NCBI RefSeq assembly: GCF_021228125.1
Contig: NZ_JAJQQS010000002.1
Location: forward strand, 62,001-126,000
Direction of reading: 5' to 3'
DNA from: Streptomyces albireticuli
GTDB taxonomy: Bacteria > Actinomycetota > Actinomycetes > Streptomycetales > Streptomycetaceae
Length of the DNA stretch: 64,000 nucleotides
Below, one piece after another: positions 25,691 to 32,945 of the stretch; the stretch's first letter is position 1; each line of letters starts with the position of its first letter. Below the pieces are notes generated by a model. The model was not told the origin of the DNA. It ran no database searches and worked only from the letters and a program-made list of their open reading frames with translations. A program made the translations under genes and the position numbers.

Positions 25691-25722
25691 TTGACCTTGC
25701 CCTCAAGGGCAAGGTTTAGCGT
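25691..25722 (+). promoter_or_regulatory. MerR-type promoter with operator in a long spacer
   Basis: TTGACC (-35) and TAGCGT (-10) are separated by 20 bp that hold the perfect inverted repeat ACCTTGCCCT-CA-AGGGCAAGGT (25694-25715). An over-long spacer filled by a palindrome is the hallmark of MerR-family activation by DNA untwisting. It drives the MerR-peroxiredoxin gene itself, so autoregulation is expected. Confidence 0.8.
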
Positions 25723-25754
25723 CGGTGGAAGTGAGGCGAGAGGCGGCGAACGAC

Positions 25755-26708
25755 ATGAGGATCGGCGACCTGGCACGCCGGGCGGGTGTGACCACCAAAG
25801 CGGTGCGGTACTACGAATCGCTGGGGCTGATCACGCCGGACCGGCTGGCCAACGGCTACCGGGACTACGCCGAGGGCGACGTCCGGCTCGTACGCGAGAT
25901 CAGGAACCTCGGGCAGCTGGGGATCCCGGTGGAGCGGACGCGTCCGTTCCTGGAGTGCCTGGCGGCCGGGGGCGAGCACGGCGACGACTGCCCGTCCTCG
26001 ATGGCCGGTTACCGCGAGGCCATCGACGACCTGACGCGTCGCATCGACGGGCTCACGGCCCGCCGGGCGGCCCTGGCCGCGCAGTTGCGCGCGTCCGCCT
26101 ATCGCCACAGCATCGCCACCCGCGACGGAGGAGAACCCATGAGCGACACGTACGAGCGGCTTCCCGCCGGACTGCCCGTCCCCGAGGACGACGGCGCGGC
26201 CGACCACCTGCCCGGTCTCGCCCTGCCGCCGCTCGAACTGACCGCCACGGACGGCTCGACGGTCCGGCTCGACCGTCTCGGCCCCGGCCGCACCGTGATC
26301 TACCTCTACCCGCTGACCGGCCGCCCGGACGTCGACCTCCCCGAGGGCTGGGACGCCATCCCCGGCGCCCGCGGCTGCACCCCGGAGGCGTGCGGCTTCC
26401 GCGACCACCACCAGGAGCTGCTGGAGGCGGGGGCGGAGCGGGTGTTCGGGCTGTCGAGCCAGGACAGCGCGTACCAGGGGGAGGTGGTGTCGCGGCTGGG
26501 GCTGCCGTTCTCGATGCTGTCGGATCCGGGGCTGGAGCTGGCGGAGGTGCTGGGGGTGCCGACGTTTTCGGCGGTGGACGGGGTGGAGTTGTTTAGGCGG
26601 TTGACGATGGTGGTGCGGGGTGGGCGGATCGAGCATGTGTTTTATCCGGTGTTTCCGCCGGATCTTCATGCGGGTCAGGTGCTGGAGTGGTTGCGGGGGC
26701 GTGGCTGA
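25755..26708 (+). CDS. MerR regulator fused to a Bcp-like peroxiredoxin
   Basis: A 317-residue two-domain protein. Residues 1-70 are a MerR winged helix (MRIGDLARRAGVTTKAVRYYESLGLITPDR, NGYRDY); 70-120 form the dimer helix with a C-x9-C pair (CLAAGGEHGDDC) that could sense metal or redox state. Residues 145-317 are a thioredoxin-fold peroxiredoxin with the active-site segment GARGCTPEACGFRDHHQEL, matching the Bcp layout, and FSMLSDPGLELAEVLGVPTF. Inside the gene an in-frame ATG (26139) has its own strong ribosome site, so the peroxidase may also be made alone. The start ATG 25755 follows GAGAGG. The gene sits behind its own MerR-type promoter. Confidence 0.9.
   Translation: MRIGDLARRAGVTTKAVRYYESLGLITPDRLANGYRDYAEGDVRLVREIRNLGQLGIPVERTRPFLECLAAGGEHGDDCPSSMAGYREAIDDLTRRIDGLTARRAALAAQLRASAYRHSIATRDGGEPMSDTYERLPAGLPVPEDDGAADHLPGLALPPLELTATDGSTVRLDRLGPGRTVIYLYPLTGRPDVDLPEGWDAIPGARGCTPEACGFRDHHQELLEAGAERVFGLSSQDSAYQGEVVSRLGLPFSMLSDPGLELAEVLGVPTFSAVDGVELFRRLTMVVRGGRIEHVFYPVFPPDLHAGQVLEWLRGRG
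26127..26141 (+). promoter_or_regulatory. internal ribosome site and ATG for the peroxiredoxin domain
   Basis: GGAGGAG, 5 nt, ATG, in frame with the MerR-peroxiredoxin gene at codon 129, exactly between the two domains. It would give a free peroxiredoxin of 189 residues. Confidence 0.65.
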
Positions 26709-26764
26709 GCGGGGGCCGGTGGGGCGGTGGGGTGCGGGGCGCGGTGCGGGGTGCCGCTGCGCGG

Positions 26765-26924
26765 GGCTTTGTCCCCTACCCGCCCCTTCCCGAAACCGGG
26801 GGCTTCGCCCCCGGGCCCCCTTTTCCGCGCTACCGCGCGGTGTCCTCAAGCGCCGGACGGGCTGATTTTCAGCCCGTCCGGCGCTTGAGGACATTCGGGA
26901 AGGGGCGGGGCTGGGGACAAAGCC
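26765..26924. repeat. composite palindromic element, copy C (complete)
   Basis: The outer arms (26765-26794 and 26894-26924) pair almost fully. Between them are a CCGGGGGCTTCGCCCCCGG hairpin, a CCGCGCTACCGCGCGG hairpin and the same perfect 23-bp hairpin with a TTT loop as copy A (26843-26865 with 26869-26891). It follows the MerR-peroxiredoxin gene and separates it from the convergent gene at 27004. Confidence 0.9.
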
Positions 26925-27003
26925 GCCCGCAGGGCCCGCCCCGCCCCGGTGCCGGCACCCGCCCCCACACCCGCACCCGCACTCGCCCCCGCCCCCACAC
27001 CTG

Positions 27004-27504
27004 CTACCCCAGGAACCGTTCCAACCCCTCCACCACCAACGCGTGATCGTCACCCTGCGGCAGCCCCGACACCGCCACCACCCCCACCACTCCAACCCCC
27101 CGCACCCGCACCGGAAACGCCCCGCCGTGCGCCGCGTACCGGTCCGGATCCAGCCGGGACGCGTCCTCGAAGGTGCGGCCCTTCGCCCGGAAGCGGGCTC
27201 CCACCAGGTACGACGACTCCGCGTAGCGTTCGACGACGCGGGACTTGCGGTCGATCCAGGCGTCGTTGTCGGCCGAGGTGCCGGGCAGGGCGCAGTGGAA
27301 GAGGCGCTGCCCGCCGCGCCGGATGCCGACGGTGACGGGCGCGCCGCGCTCGCGGGCCAGCGAGACGAGGAGGGCGCCCAGTTCCCAGGCGTCGTCGTTG
27401 CCGAAGTGGTCGAAGAGCAGCCGCTGTTCGTCCGCCTCCAGGCGGGAGACCTCGTCCGACGGGTTCGTCATGTCCGCTGCCTCCGTCACGTCCTCCGTGC
27501 TCAT
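27004..27504 (-). CDS. UPF0303 / heme-degrading-like domain protein
   Basis: A 166-residue soluble protein of the UPF0303 family (HbpS-like alpha/beta fold): LEADEQRLLFDHFGNDDAWELGALLVSLARERGAPVTVGIRRGGQRLFHCALPG is the signature, followed by NDAWIDRKSRVVERYAESSY and a C-terminal GVVGVVAVSGLPQGDDHALV. Members are small and of unclear chemistry. Its ATG overlaps the stop of the upstream oxidoreductase gene by 4 bp, so the two form an operon, controlled probably by the divergent ROK regulator. Confidence 0.85.
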   Translation of the reverse strand: MSTEDVTEAADMTNPSDEVSRLEADEQRLLFDHFGNDDAWELGALLVSLARERGAPVTVGIRRGGQRLFHCALPGTSADNDAWIDRKSRVVERYAESSYLVGARFRAKGRTFEDASRLDPDRYAAHGGAFPVRVRGVGVVGVVAVSGLPQGDDHALVVEGLERFLG

Positions 27505-28685
27505 ACCGCGCTCACCTCTTCCTCCCGCACCCGGACCGTCCGGCCCTCGGTGGCCGACACCCGCGCCGCCTCCAGCACCCGCAGCGCCTCCGCCGCCTCC
27601 CGCGCCGTCACCGGCGGCTCGCCGCCCGTGCGCAGGGCCTCGGCGACGGCCGCGTAGTAGGCGGGGTAGTCGCCGGGCAGGGTCGGCACGGGGTCGCCGC
27701 CGCCCGTGAGGGGGGATTCCCCGGAGCCCAGCCGGCCCCACGCGCACTCGGGCTCCACGCCCCACGCCGCGCGGTCGTCCGCCGGGCGCCTGCCCTCCCG
27801 CAGCGCCGCCTCCTGCGGGTCCAGCCCGTACTTCACATAGCCGGCCACGCTGCCGAGCACCCGGAACCGCGGCCCGAGCTGCGCGGTCGTGGCGCTGACC
27901 CACAGGTGGGAACGGACGCCGCTCGTGTGGGTGAGGGCGATGAACGTGTCGTCGTCGGCCTCGGCCCCCGGCCTGCGCACGTCCGTCTCCGCGTAGACCG
28001 TGGCCGCCGGGCCGAACAGGGCCAGCGCCTGGTCGACGACGTGGCTGCCCAGGTCGTAGAGCAGCCCGCCGATCTCGGCCGGGTCGCCGGACTCCCGCCA
28101 GCCGCCCTTCGGCCGCGGCCGCCACCGCTCGAACCGGGACTCGAAGCGGTACACCTCGCCGAGCGCGCCGTCCCGGACGAGCCGCCGGACGGTGAGGAAG
28201 TCGTTGTCCCAGCGGCGGTTCTGGAAGGCGCCGAGCAGCAGCCCGCGCCGTTCGGCCAGCTCCGCGAGCTCCTCCGCCTCGGCGGCCGTCGCCGCGAGCG
28301 GCTTGTCGACGACGACCGGCAGCCCCGCTTCGAGGGCCGTGCGGGCCAGTGCGACATGGGTGCGGTTGGGCGAGGCGATGACGATCAGGTCGAGTCCGGC
28401 CGCGCGGGCGAACAGCGCGTCCGTGTCGGCGACCGTCCGCACCCCGGGGTGCTCGGCGGCTGCCTGGCGCTGCCGGTCGGGGTTCGCGGTGACGACCGTG
28501 TCGAGGACGAGGCCCTCGGTGCCGGCGATCAGCGGGGCGTGGAAGACGGAGCCCGCCAGACCGTAGCCGATGAGGCCGACCCGGAGGGGCGTACGGGGCG
28601 TACGGAGCGTACGGGGGCTGGTGCCGGGGGTACCGGGAGTGCCGCCGGAGGCGGGGGTGCCGTCGGTGCGAGGGGTGCCATCCAT
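27501..28685 (-). CDS. Gfo/Idh/MocA-family NAD(P)-dependent oxidoreductase
   Basis: A 394-residue enzyme. After a Thr/Pro/Gly-rich N-terminal 32 residues comes the Rossmann motif RVGLIGYGLAGSVFHAPLI, then the family EKP-like catalytic segment VVDKPLAATAAEAEEL, LLGAFQNRRWDNDFLTVRRL and GGLLYDLGSHVVDQALALFG (the catalytic H region). Such enzymes oxidise or reduce sugars and inositols; this branch is the YdgJ-like group. The ATG at 28685 is used because an upstream extension would enter the divergent ROK promoter. It lies 56 bp from the ROK gene. Confidence 0.88.
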   Translation of the reverse strand: MDGTPRTDGTPASGGTPGTPGTSPRTLRTPRTPLRVGLIGYGLAGSVFHAPLIAGTEGLVLDTVVTANPDRQRQAAAEHPGVRTVADTDALFARAAGLDLIVIASPNRTHVALARTALEAGLPVVVDKPLAATAAEAEELAELAERRGLLLGAFQNRRWDNDFLTVRRLVRDGALGEVYRFESRFERWRPRPKGGWRESGDPAEIGGLLYDLGSHVVDQALALFGPAATVYAETDVRRPGAEADDDTFIALTHTSGVRSHLWVSATTAQLGPRFRVLGSVAGYVKYGLDPQEAALREGRRPADDRAAWGVEPECAWGRLGSGESPLTGGGDPVPTLPGDYPAYYAAVAEALRTGGEPPVTAREAAEALRVLEAARVSATEGRTVRVREEEVSAV

Positions 28686-28741
28686 GCCAGCCACTTTGGC
28701 AACGCTGTTGCGATAGTGCAAGCGGTGGCGACAATGGAGTG
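28686..28741. promoter_or_regulatory. short divergent promoter region with candidate ROK operator
   Basis: Only 56 bp separate the oxidoreductase and ROK start codons. It holds GCAAC-GCT-GTTGC (28699-28711) followed by TTGCGATAGTGCAA, overlapping inverted repeats suited to a repressor. Control of both genes by the ROK protein is inferred. Confidence 0.5.
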
Positions 28742-30586
28742 GTGAACAGGCCTCCCCTTCCCGCTTCCCGCACCGTTCCCACACGGCCCATCGAGCCCGC
28801 CTCCGCCGCCGCCCTTCCCGCGCCCGGTGCCAACCTCACCGCGCTGCGCGACCACAACACCGCCGTCGTGCTCGGCCTGCTGCGCGACGCCGGGGCGGAG
28901 GGCGCCAGCCGCGCCGAGCTGGCCGCGGGGACGGGCCTGACCCCGCAGGCCGTCAGCAAGATCACCGCACGGCTGCGGGCCGCCGGCCTGGCCGCGGACG
29001 CCGGGCGCCGCGCCTCCACGGGCGGCAAGCCGCCCGTGGTCCTGCGCCTGGTCCCGGGCGCCGCCCACGCCGTCGGCCTCCACCTCGACCGGGACTCCCT
29101 GACGGCGACCCTCGTCGACCTCACCGGAGCGGAGATCGCCACCCGAACGGCCCCGCTCGCCTTCGGCGCGGGCGCGGAGCGGGTGCTGGGGGTGGTGACG
29201 GAGGAGGTCCGCGCACTGCTGGCGGAGGCCGAGGCGGCCGTCGGCGGGGGGAGGGGCGCCGGGGCGGGTGCGGGTGCCGCACCTGGCACGGCGCCGGGCG
29301 CGGCCACCGGCCCGGCTCCAGGCGGCCCGGCTCCCCACCCGGCCGGAGCCCCGGCCTCCGGGGCAGCCGCCGCTCCCGGGCCGGGCGGTGGCCTGGGTTC
29401 CGGCGTGGTCGTGGCCCCCGGTCCGGGCGGTGACCCGGGCTTCGGGGCAACCGCCGTCCCCGGGCCGGACGCTGCTTCGGGCTTCGGGGTGGCCGCTGTT
29501 CCCGGGCTGGGCGGTGGCCCGGGTTCCGGCGTGGTCGGTGACCCTGGACCGGACGCTGCTTCAGGCTTCGGCGTGGCCGCCGCCTCCGGCTCGGACAGCG
29601 GCCCGGGTTCCGGCGTGGCCGGCGCCGCTGGCTCGGACAGCGGCCCGGGCTCCGGCGTGGTCGGTGACCCCGGGCCGGACGCTGCTTCGGGCTCCGGCGT
29701 GGCCGCCGCCCCTGGCTCGGACAGCGGCCCAGGTTCCGGCGTGGTCGCGGCCCCCGGCTCGGACAGCGCCCCGGGCTTCGGCGTGGTCGCCGCCCCCGGC
29801 TCGGACGGTGCCCCGGGTTCCGGCGTGGCCGCCGCCCCCGGCCCGGACGGTGCCCCGGGCCTCGGCGTTACCGGCGCCCCCGGCCAGGACCGTGGGCCGG
29901 TCCTCCTCGGCATCGGTGTCGCCGTCCCCGGTCCCCTCGACCACCGCGGTGGCGTGCTGCGCAAGGTCACCGGCTTCCCGCAGTGGGACGGATTCCCCCT
30001 CCGCGACGCCCTCGCCGAACGGCTCGGCGTGCCTGTCGTCGTCGACAAGGACACCAACGCCGCCGCCCTCGGCCTCGCCCCCCGAGCCGCGGACTCCTTC
30101 GCCTATCTCCACCTCGGCACGGGCCTGGGCGCGGGCCTCGTGCTCGGCCGGAGCCTGCACCGGGGCGCGCGCACGGACGCGGGGGAGTTCGGCCACCAAG
30201 TGCTCCAGGTCGACGGGCCCCCGTGCCCCTGCGGCGGCCACGGCTGCGCCGAGGCGCTGTGCCTGGCCGCCGTCGCCGACGGCGACACCGCCCGCGCCGC
30301 CCGCCTCCTCGGCATCGGCGCCGCCAACCTCGTACGCCTCCTGGACATCGACCTCGTGCTCCTCGGCGGCCGGACCGTGCTGGCCGACCCCGGCCCTTAC
30401 GTGGCCGGGGTGCGGGCCGTCCTGGCCGGCGCGGCGCCGGTCGACGTCACCCCGAGCGGCGACCGGACCGTCGTCGAGGGCGCGGCCGAGCTGGTGCTCG
30501 CGCCCCTGTTCGGACGGGCGGGCGCGCCCGGCGCCACGGCCTTCACCCCGCGTGACCCCGGAACGTCTGTCCCGCCGTCCGTATGA
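28742..30586 (+). CDS. ROK-family transcriptional regulator split by a 42-nt tandem repeat
   Basis: A 614-residue protein (GTG 28742; GTG 28739 also possible), against about 380-400 usual for the family. Residues 33-90 are a winged helix (LRDHNTAVVLGLLRDAG, GLTPQAVSKITARLRAAGL). Residues 98-165 start the ROK sugar-kinase-like fold. Residues about 165-385 are low-complexity Gly/Ala/Pro/Ser, including 12 units of 14 residues (type GVVAAPGSDSGPGS). The ROK fold then resumes at VLLGIGVAVPGPLD, with DKDTNAAALG, HLGTGLGAGLV, DAGEFGHQVL and the zinc motif CPCGGHGCAEALC. The repeat lies between two strands of the fold, so it should loop out. It likely represses the divergent oxidoreductase operon. 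Confidence 0.88.
   Translation: MNRPPLPASRTVPTRPIEPASAAALPAPGANLTALRDHNTAVVLGLLRDAGAEGASRAELAAGTGLTPQAVSKITARLRAAGLAADAGRRASTGGKPPVVLRLVPGAAHAVGLHLDRDSLTATLVDLTGAEIATRTAPLAFGAGAERVLGVVTEEVRALLAEAEAAVGGGRGAGAGAGAAPGTAPGAATGPAPGGPAPHPAGAPASGAAAAPGPGGGLGSGVVVAPGPGGDPGFGATAVPGPDAASGFGVAAVPGLGGGPGSGVVGDPGPDAASGFGVAAASGSDSGPGSGVAGAAGSDSGPGSGVVGDPGPDAASGSGVAAAPGSDSGPGSGVVAAPGSDSAPGFGVVAAPGSDGAPGSGVAAAPGPDGAPGLGVTGAPGQDRGPVLLGIGVAVPGPLDHRGGVLRKVTGFPQWDGFPLRDALAERLGVPVVVDKDTNAAALGLAPRAADSFAYLHLGTGLGAGLVLGRSLHRGARTDAGEFGHQVLQVDGPPCPCGGHGCAEALCLAAVADGDTARAARLLGIGAANLVRLLDIDLVLLGGRTVLADPGPYVAGVRAVLAGAAPVDVTPSGDRTVVEGAAELVLAPLFGRAGAPGATAFTPRDPGTSVPPSV
29360..29895 (+). repeat. 42-nt coding minisatellite, 12 full units and a partial one
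   Basis: Twelve units of 42 nt (14 codons), all in frame, from 29360 to 29863, with a partial unit after. Typical units are GVVGDPGPDAASGF, GVAAAPGSDSGPGS and GVVAAPGSDSAPGF. Neighbouring units often match closely, a sign of expansion by slippage or unequal exchange. Confidence 0.92.
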
Positions 30587-30706
30587 AACGAAAATAGTCA
30601 CATCAGGTGGTATGTGACGGCCAGTCGGCGTCAGCGGGCCGCGCCGCGCCGTGGTGGGCCGTCTCGCGGTGGAAGGGTCCGGAAGTCCGGGTGTCCGGAA
30701 GCACGC

Positions 30707-30786
30707 ACGCCCGGATGTCCAAACGCCCGGACGTCCACACGCCCGGACGTTCACAAGCCCGAACCTCCACAAGCCCAGAAGTCCAC
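30707..30786 (+). repeat. five tandem 16-nt units in a gene-free stretch
   Basis: Units such as ACGCCCGGACGTCCAC are repeated five times (16-nt period) with increasing divergence to the right. They lie in the 360-bp stretch 30587-30946 between the ROK gene and the surface-protein gene, where no convincing ORF or promoter was seen. A related CCGGACGTC-rich tract lies at 4306-4345. Confidence 0.8.
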
Positions 30787-30946
30787 GTCCGGAAGCCCAG
30801 AAGTGCCGGAACGCGCCGAAGTTCCCCGGAGTCCGCCGGAGGACGGAAGCGCCGGAGCCCTGACGCCCCGTCCGCGCGCCCCGGGCCCCACCGCGGATCC
30901 ACCCGGATCCCCCTTGCCCCCGTCGCCCCACCGCAAAGGCCCTGTG

Positions 30947-31732
30947 ATGTCCCTGCCCCGCGCGCTCGTCGTCGGCGCCGCCGCGCTCGCGGTCTTCACG
31001 ACGGCGGCACCCGCGTCCCCCGTGCACCCCGACGACCGCCCCCCGGACGCCGCCGCGGCCCCCGCCCGCCCCCGGGACCGCGCCCCCGTCGAACCCGGCT
31101 GTGCCGCACCCGGCAGCTCCGCGTTCCCGATCGCCGCGCGGCTGAGCGGCGGCCCCGAGGCGTACGAGCGCGGCGGCGCGCCGCACGCCTGGCAGCTGGA
31201 GCTCCGCAACAACACCGCCGTCGACTGCCGCGGCGTGCACCCCGTCGCCGTCCTCGCCGACCGCGGCCGCATGCTCCAGCCGAGCGACGTCCGTCTCGAC
31301 TTCTACGACGACGCCGCCGCGCGCTGGCGGCCCGTCACACTGGAGCGCACCGACGAGGCCGAGAACGTCGGCGTCTTCGAAGGCCGCTCACCCGACTTCC
31401 CGGGGTTCGCCGTGCCCGCGCACCGCTCGGTTCCCGTGCGCGTGCGGCTCGGCTTCACCGGCCGCGCCCCCGAGGGTCCCGTCACGCTCAACGTCACCGC
31501 CGTGCAGCGGCGGGCGGGGGACGGGGACTGGGTGGGGGAGTCGAACGACTACACGTTCGGGGTGGAGCGGTCGGTGTCGCGGGAGGCGGCGCCTTCTGAG
31601 GGGGCCGGTGAGGGGGAGGGGCGGACGCTGGCCGATACGGGGTCGCAGCGGCCGTTGTTCGCGATCGGGGCGGCGGCGTTCGCGTTGATTCTGGCCGGGG
31701 GGTCGTTGTTGTTCGGGTCGCGGCGCCGCTGA
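30947..31732 (+). CDS. LAXTG-type cell-wall-anchored surface protein
   Basis: A 261-residue exported protein. Signal peptide about 1-24 (ALVVGAAALAVFTTAAPA). An extracellular domain with one likely disulfide (CAAPGSS and VDCRGV) follows. The sorting signal at the C-terminus is complete: LADTG, then a hydrophobic stretch FAIGAAAFALILAGGSLLFG, then SRRR. LAXTG is the signal used by class E sortases in Streptomyces. The start ATG 30947 is chosen because the signal peptide begins there; the frame is open further upstream. The domain itself is not recognised. No intact sortase gene lies near. Confidence 0.85.
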   Translation: MSLPRALVVGAAALAVFTTAAPASPVHPDDRPPDAAAAPARPRDRAPVEPGCAAPGSSAFPIAARLSGGPEAYERGGAPHAWQLELRNNTAVDCRGVHPVAVLADRGRMLQPSDVRLDFYDDAAARWRPVTLERTDEAENVGVFEGRSPDFPGFAVPAHRSVPVRVRLGFTGRAPEGPVTLNVTAVQRRAGDGDWVGESNDYTFGVERSVSREAAPSEGAGEGEGRTLADTGSQRPLFAIGAAAFALILAGGSLLFGSRRR

Positions 31733-31768
31733 GGGGTGGCGGGGTGCGGGTGCGGTGCGGGTGGGTGG

Positions 31769-31926
31769 GGGTGCCGCTGCGCGGGGCCTTGTCCCCTACC
31801 CGCCCCTTCCCGTAACCGGGGCTCCGCCCCGGGCCCCCTTCCGCGCTTCGCGCGGTGTCCTCAAGCGCCGGACGGGCTGAAAATCAGCCCGTCCGGCGCT
31901 TGGGAAAGCCCCGCGCAGCGGCACCC
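31769..31926. repeat. composite palindromic element, copy D (complete, different outer stem)
   Basis: The outer stem is a perfect 19-bp inverted repeat (31769-31787 with 31908-31926, GGGTGCCGCTGCGCGGGGC), not the arm pair of copies A and C. Inside are GC hairpins and the conserved large hairpin, here with a 19-bp stem and AAA loop (31862-31880 with 31884-31902). It lies between the surface-protein gene and the GntR gene. Confidence 0.88.
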
Positions 31927-31972
31927 GCACCCGCACCCACCCCCGCCCACCCCCAAGTGCGAGGATCGCGCC

Positions 31973-32782
31973 GTGAACGTCACGGACCCCCCGGACCCCC
32001 CGGCCCCCTCGGCCGGCCCCGCCCCCGGCGCCCCCGTCCGCTCCGGCATCCCCGAACACGGCCGCATCCCCAAGTACTACGCCGTCAAGACGCGGATCGC
32101 CGCCCTCCTCGACGAACTGGGCGAGGGCGGCCCGCTGCCCGCCGAGCGGGAGCTGGCGGCGCGCTTCGAGGTCTCCCGGGAGACCCTGCGGCAGGCCCTG
32201 CGCGAGCTGTTGCTGGAGGGGCGCCTACGCCGGATGGGGCGCGGCACGGTCGTCGCGGGGCCGAAGCTCGAACAGCCGCTCGCCCTCGCCAGCTACACCG
32301 AGGGCGTACGCCGCCAGGGCCGCCGGCCCGGCCGTGACCTCATCGGACTGGACCGGCTCGACGCTCCGGCGGCCCTCGCCCCCGACCTCGGCGTCGAACC
32401 GGGCGCGCCCGTCTGGCACATGGAGCGGGTGCTGCTCGCCGACGACGAGCGGGTCGGCCTGGAGAGCACCTACATCGCGGTGGCACGCGCCCCACGGCTG
32501 GCCGCCGAGTTCGCGCCCGACTCGTCCTTCTACGGCTATCTGCGCGAGCACCTCGGCATCCGCTTCGGCGACGCCGACGAACGGCTGGAGACCGTCCTCG
32601 CCACACCCCGCGAAGCCCTGCTGATCGGGACCCCGCCCGCGCTCCCGATGCTGCTCATCCACCGGGTCTCGCGGGACACGGAGGGGCGGCCACTGGAGCG
32701 GGTGCGGTCGCTGTACCGGGGGGACCGGTTCTCGTTCACGACACATCTGCGCGGCGAGGGCGGTTCTCCGGGCGGTCCGTGA
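31973..32782 (+). CDS. GntR/HutC-family regulator of the phosphonate operon
   Basis: A 269-residue regulator starting at a GTG. The N-terminal 30 residues are Pro-rich. The GntR winged helix (about 35-100) has YAVKTRIAALLDELGEGGPLPAERELAARFEVSRETLRQALREL and LRRMGRGTVV. The C-terminal UTRA domain binds a small ligand (EGVRRQGRRPGRDLIGLDRL, MERVLLADDERVGLESTYI). It precedes a 2-aminoethylphosphonate-type operon in the same direction, so it is probably its regulator, with aminoethylphosphonate or a derivative as inducer. A HutC-type half-palindrome occurs at 32859. Confidence 0.88.
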   Translation: MNVTDPPDPPAPSAGPAPGAPVRSGIPEHGRIPKYYAVKTRIAALLDELGEGGPLPAERELAARFEVSRETLRQALRELLLEGRLRRMGRGTVVAGPKLEQPLALASYTEGVRRQGRRPGRDLIGLDRLDAPAALAPDLGVEPGAPVWHMERVLLADDERVGLESTYIAVARAPRLAAEFAPDSSFYGYLREHLGIRFGDADERLETVLATPREALLIGTPPALPMLLIHRVSRDTEGRPLERVRSLYRGDRFSFTTHLRGEGGSPGGP

Positions 32783-32858
32783 TCCCCTCCCCCCTCCCTC
32801 CTCCCCCCCCGGGCCCCGGCAGCTCTGATCCCCGAACATCAAATAACGAAACAATAAC

Positions 32859-32873
32859 GGGTCTAGTCCAACC
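32859..32873. promoter_or_regulatory. candidate GntR/HutC operator
   Basis: GGGTCTAGTCCAACC resembles the TGGTCTAGACCA/TGGTATAGACCA sites of HutC-type regulators such as DasR and PhnF, with one arm imperfect. It lies about 75 bp before the first gene of the phosphonate operon. Confidence 0.5.
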
Positions 32874-32945
32874 TTGAGGGTCGGTTCACCGCCCCGTCAC
32901 CGCCCCGCCTCCTCCACGACACCCGCCCCCACGACCGTTCCAGGT

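Noticed and set aside
29360..29895. Collagen-like surface protein
   Set aside because: The repeats lie inside a regulator with intact winged-helix and ROK motifs and no signal peptide.
27004..30057. A 1017-codon open frame on the minus strand through the oxidoreductase and ROK genes
   Set aside because: Antisense shadow; only its final part coincides with the real UPF0303 gene. The repeat array keeps all frames open.
30707..30786. Possible CRISPR array
   Set aside because: The units are 16 nt and directly adjacent, without unique spacers, and there are no cas genes.
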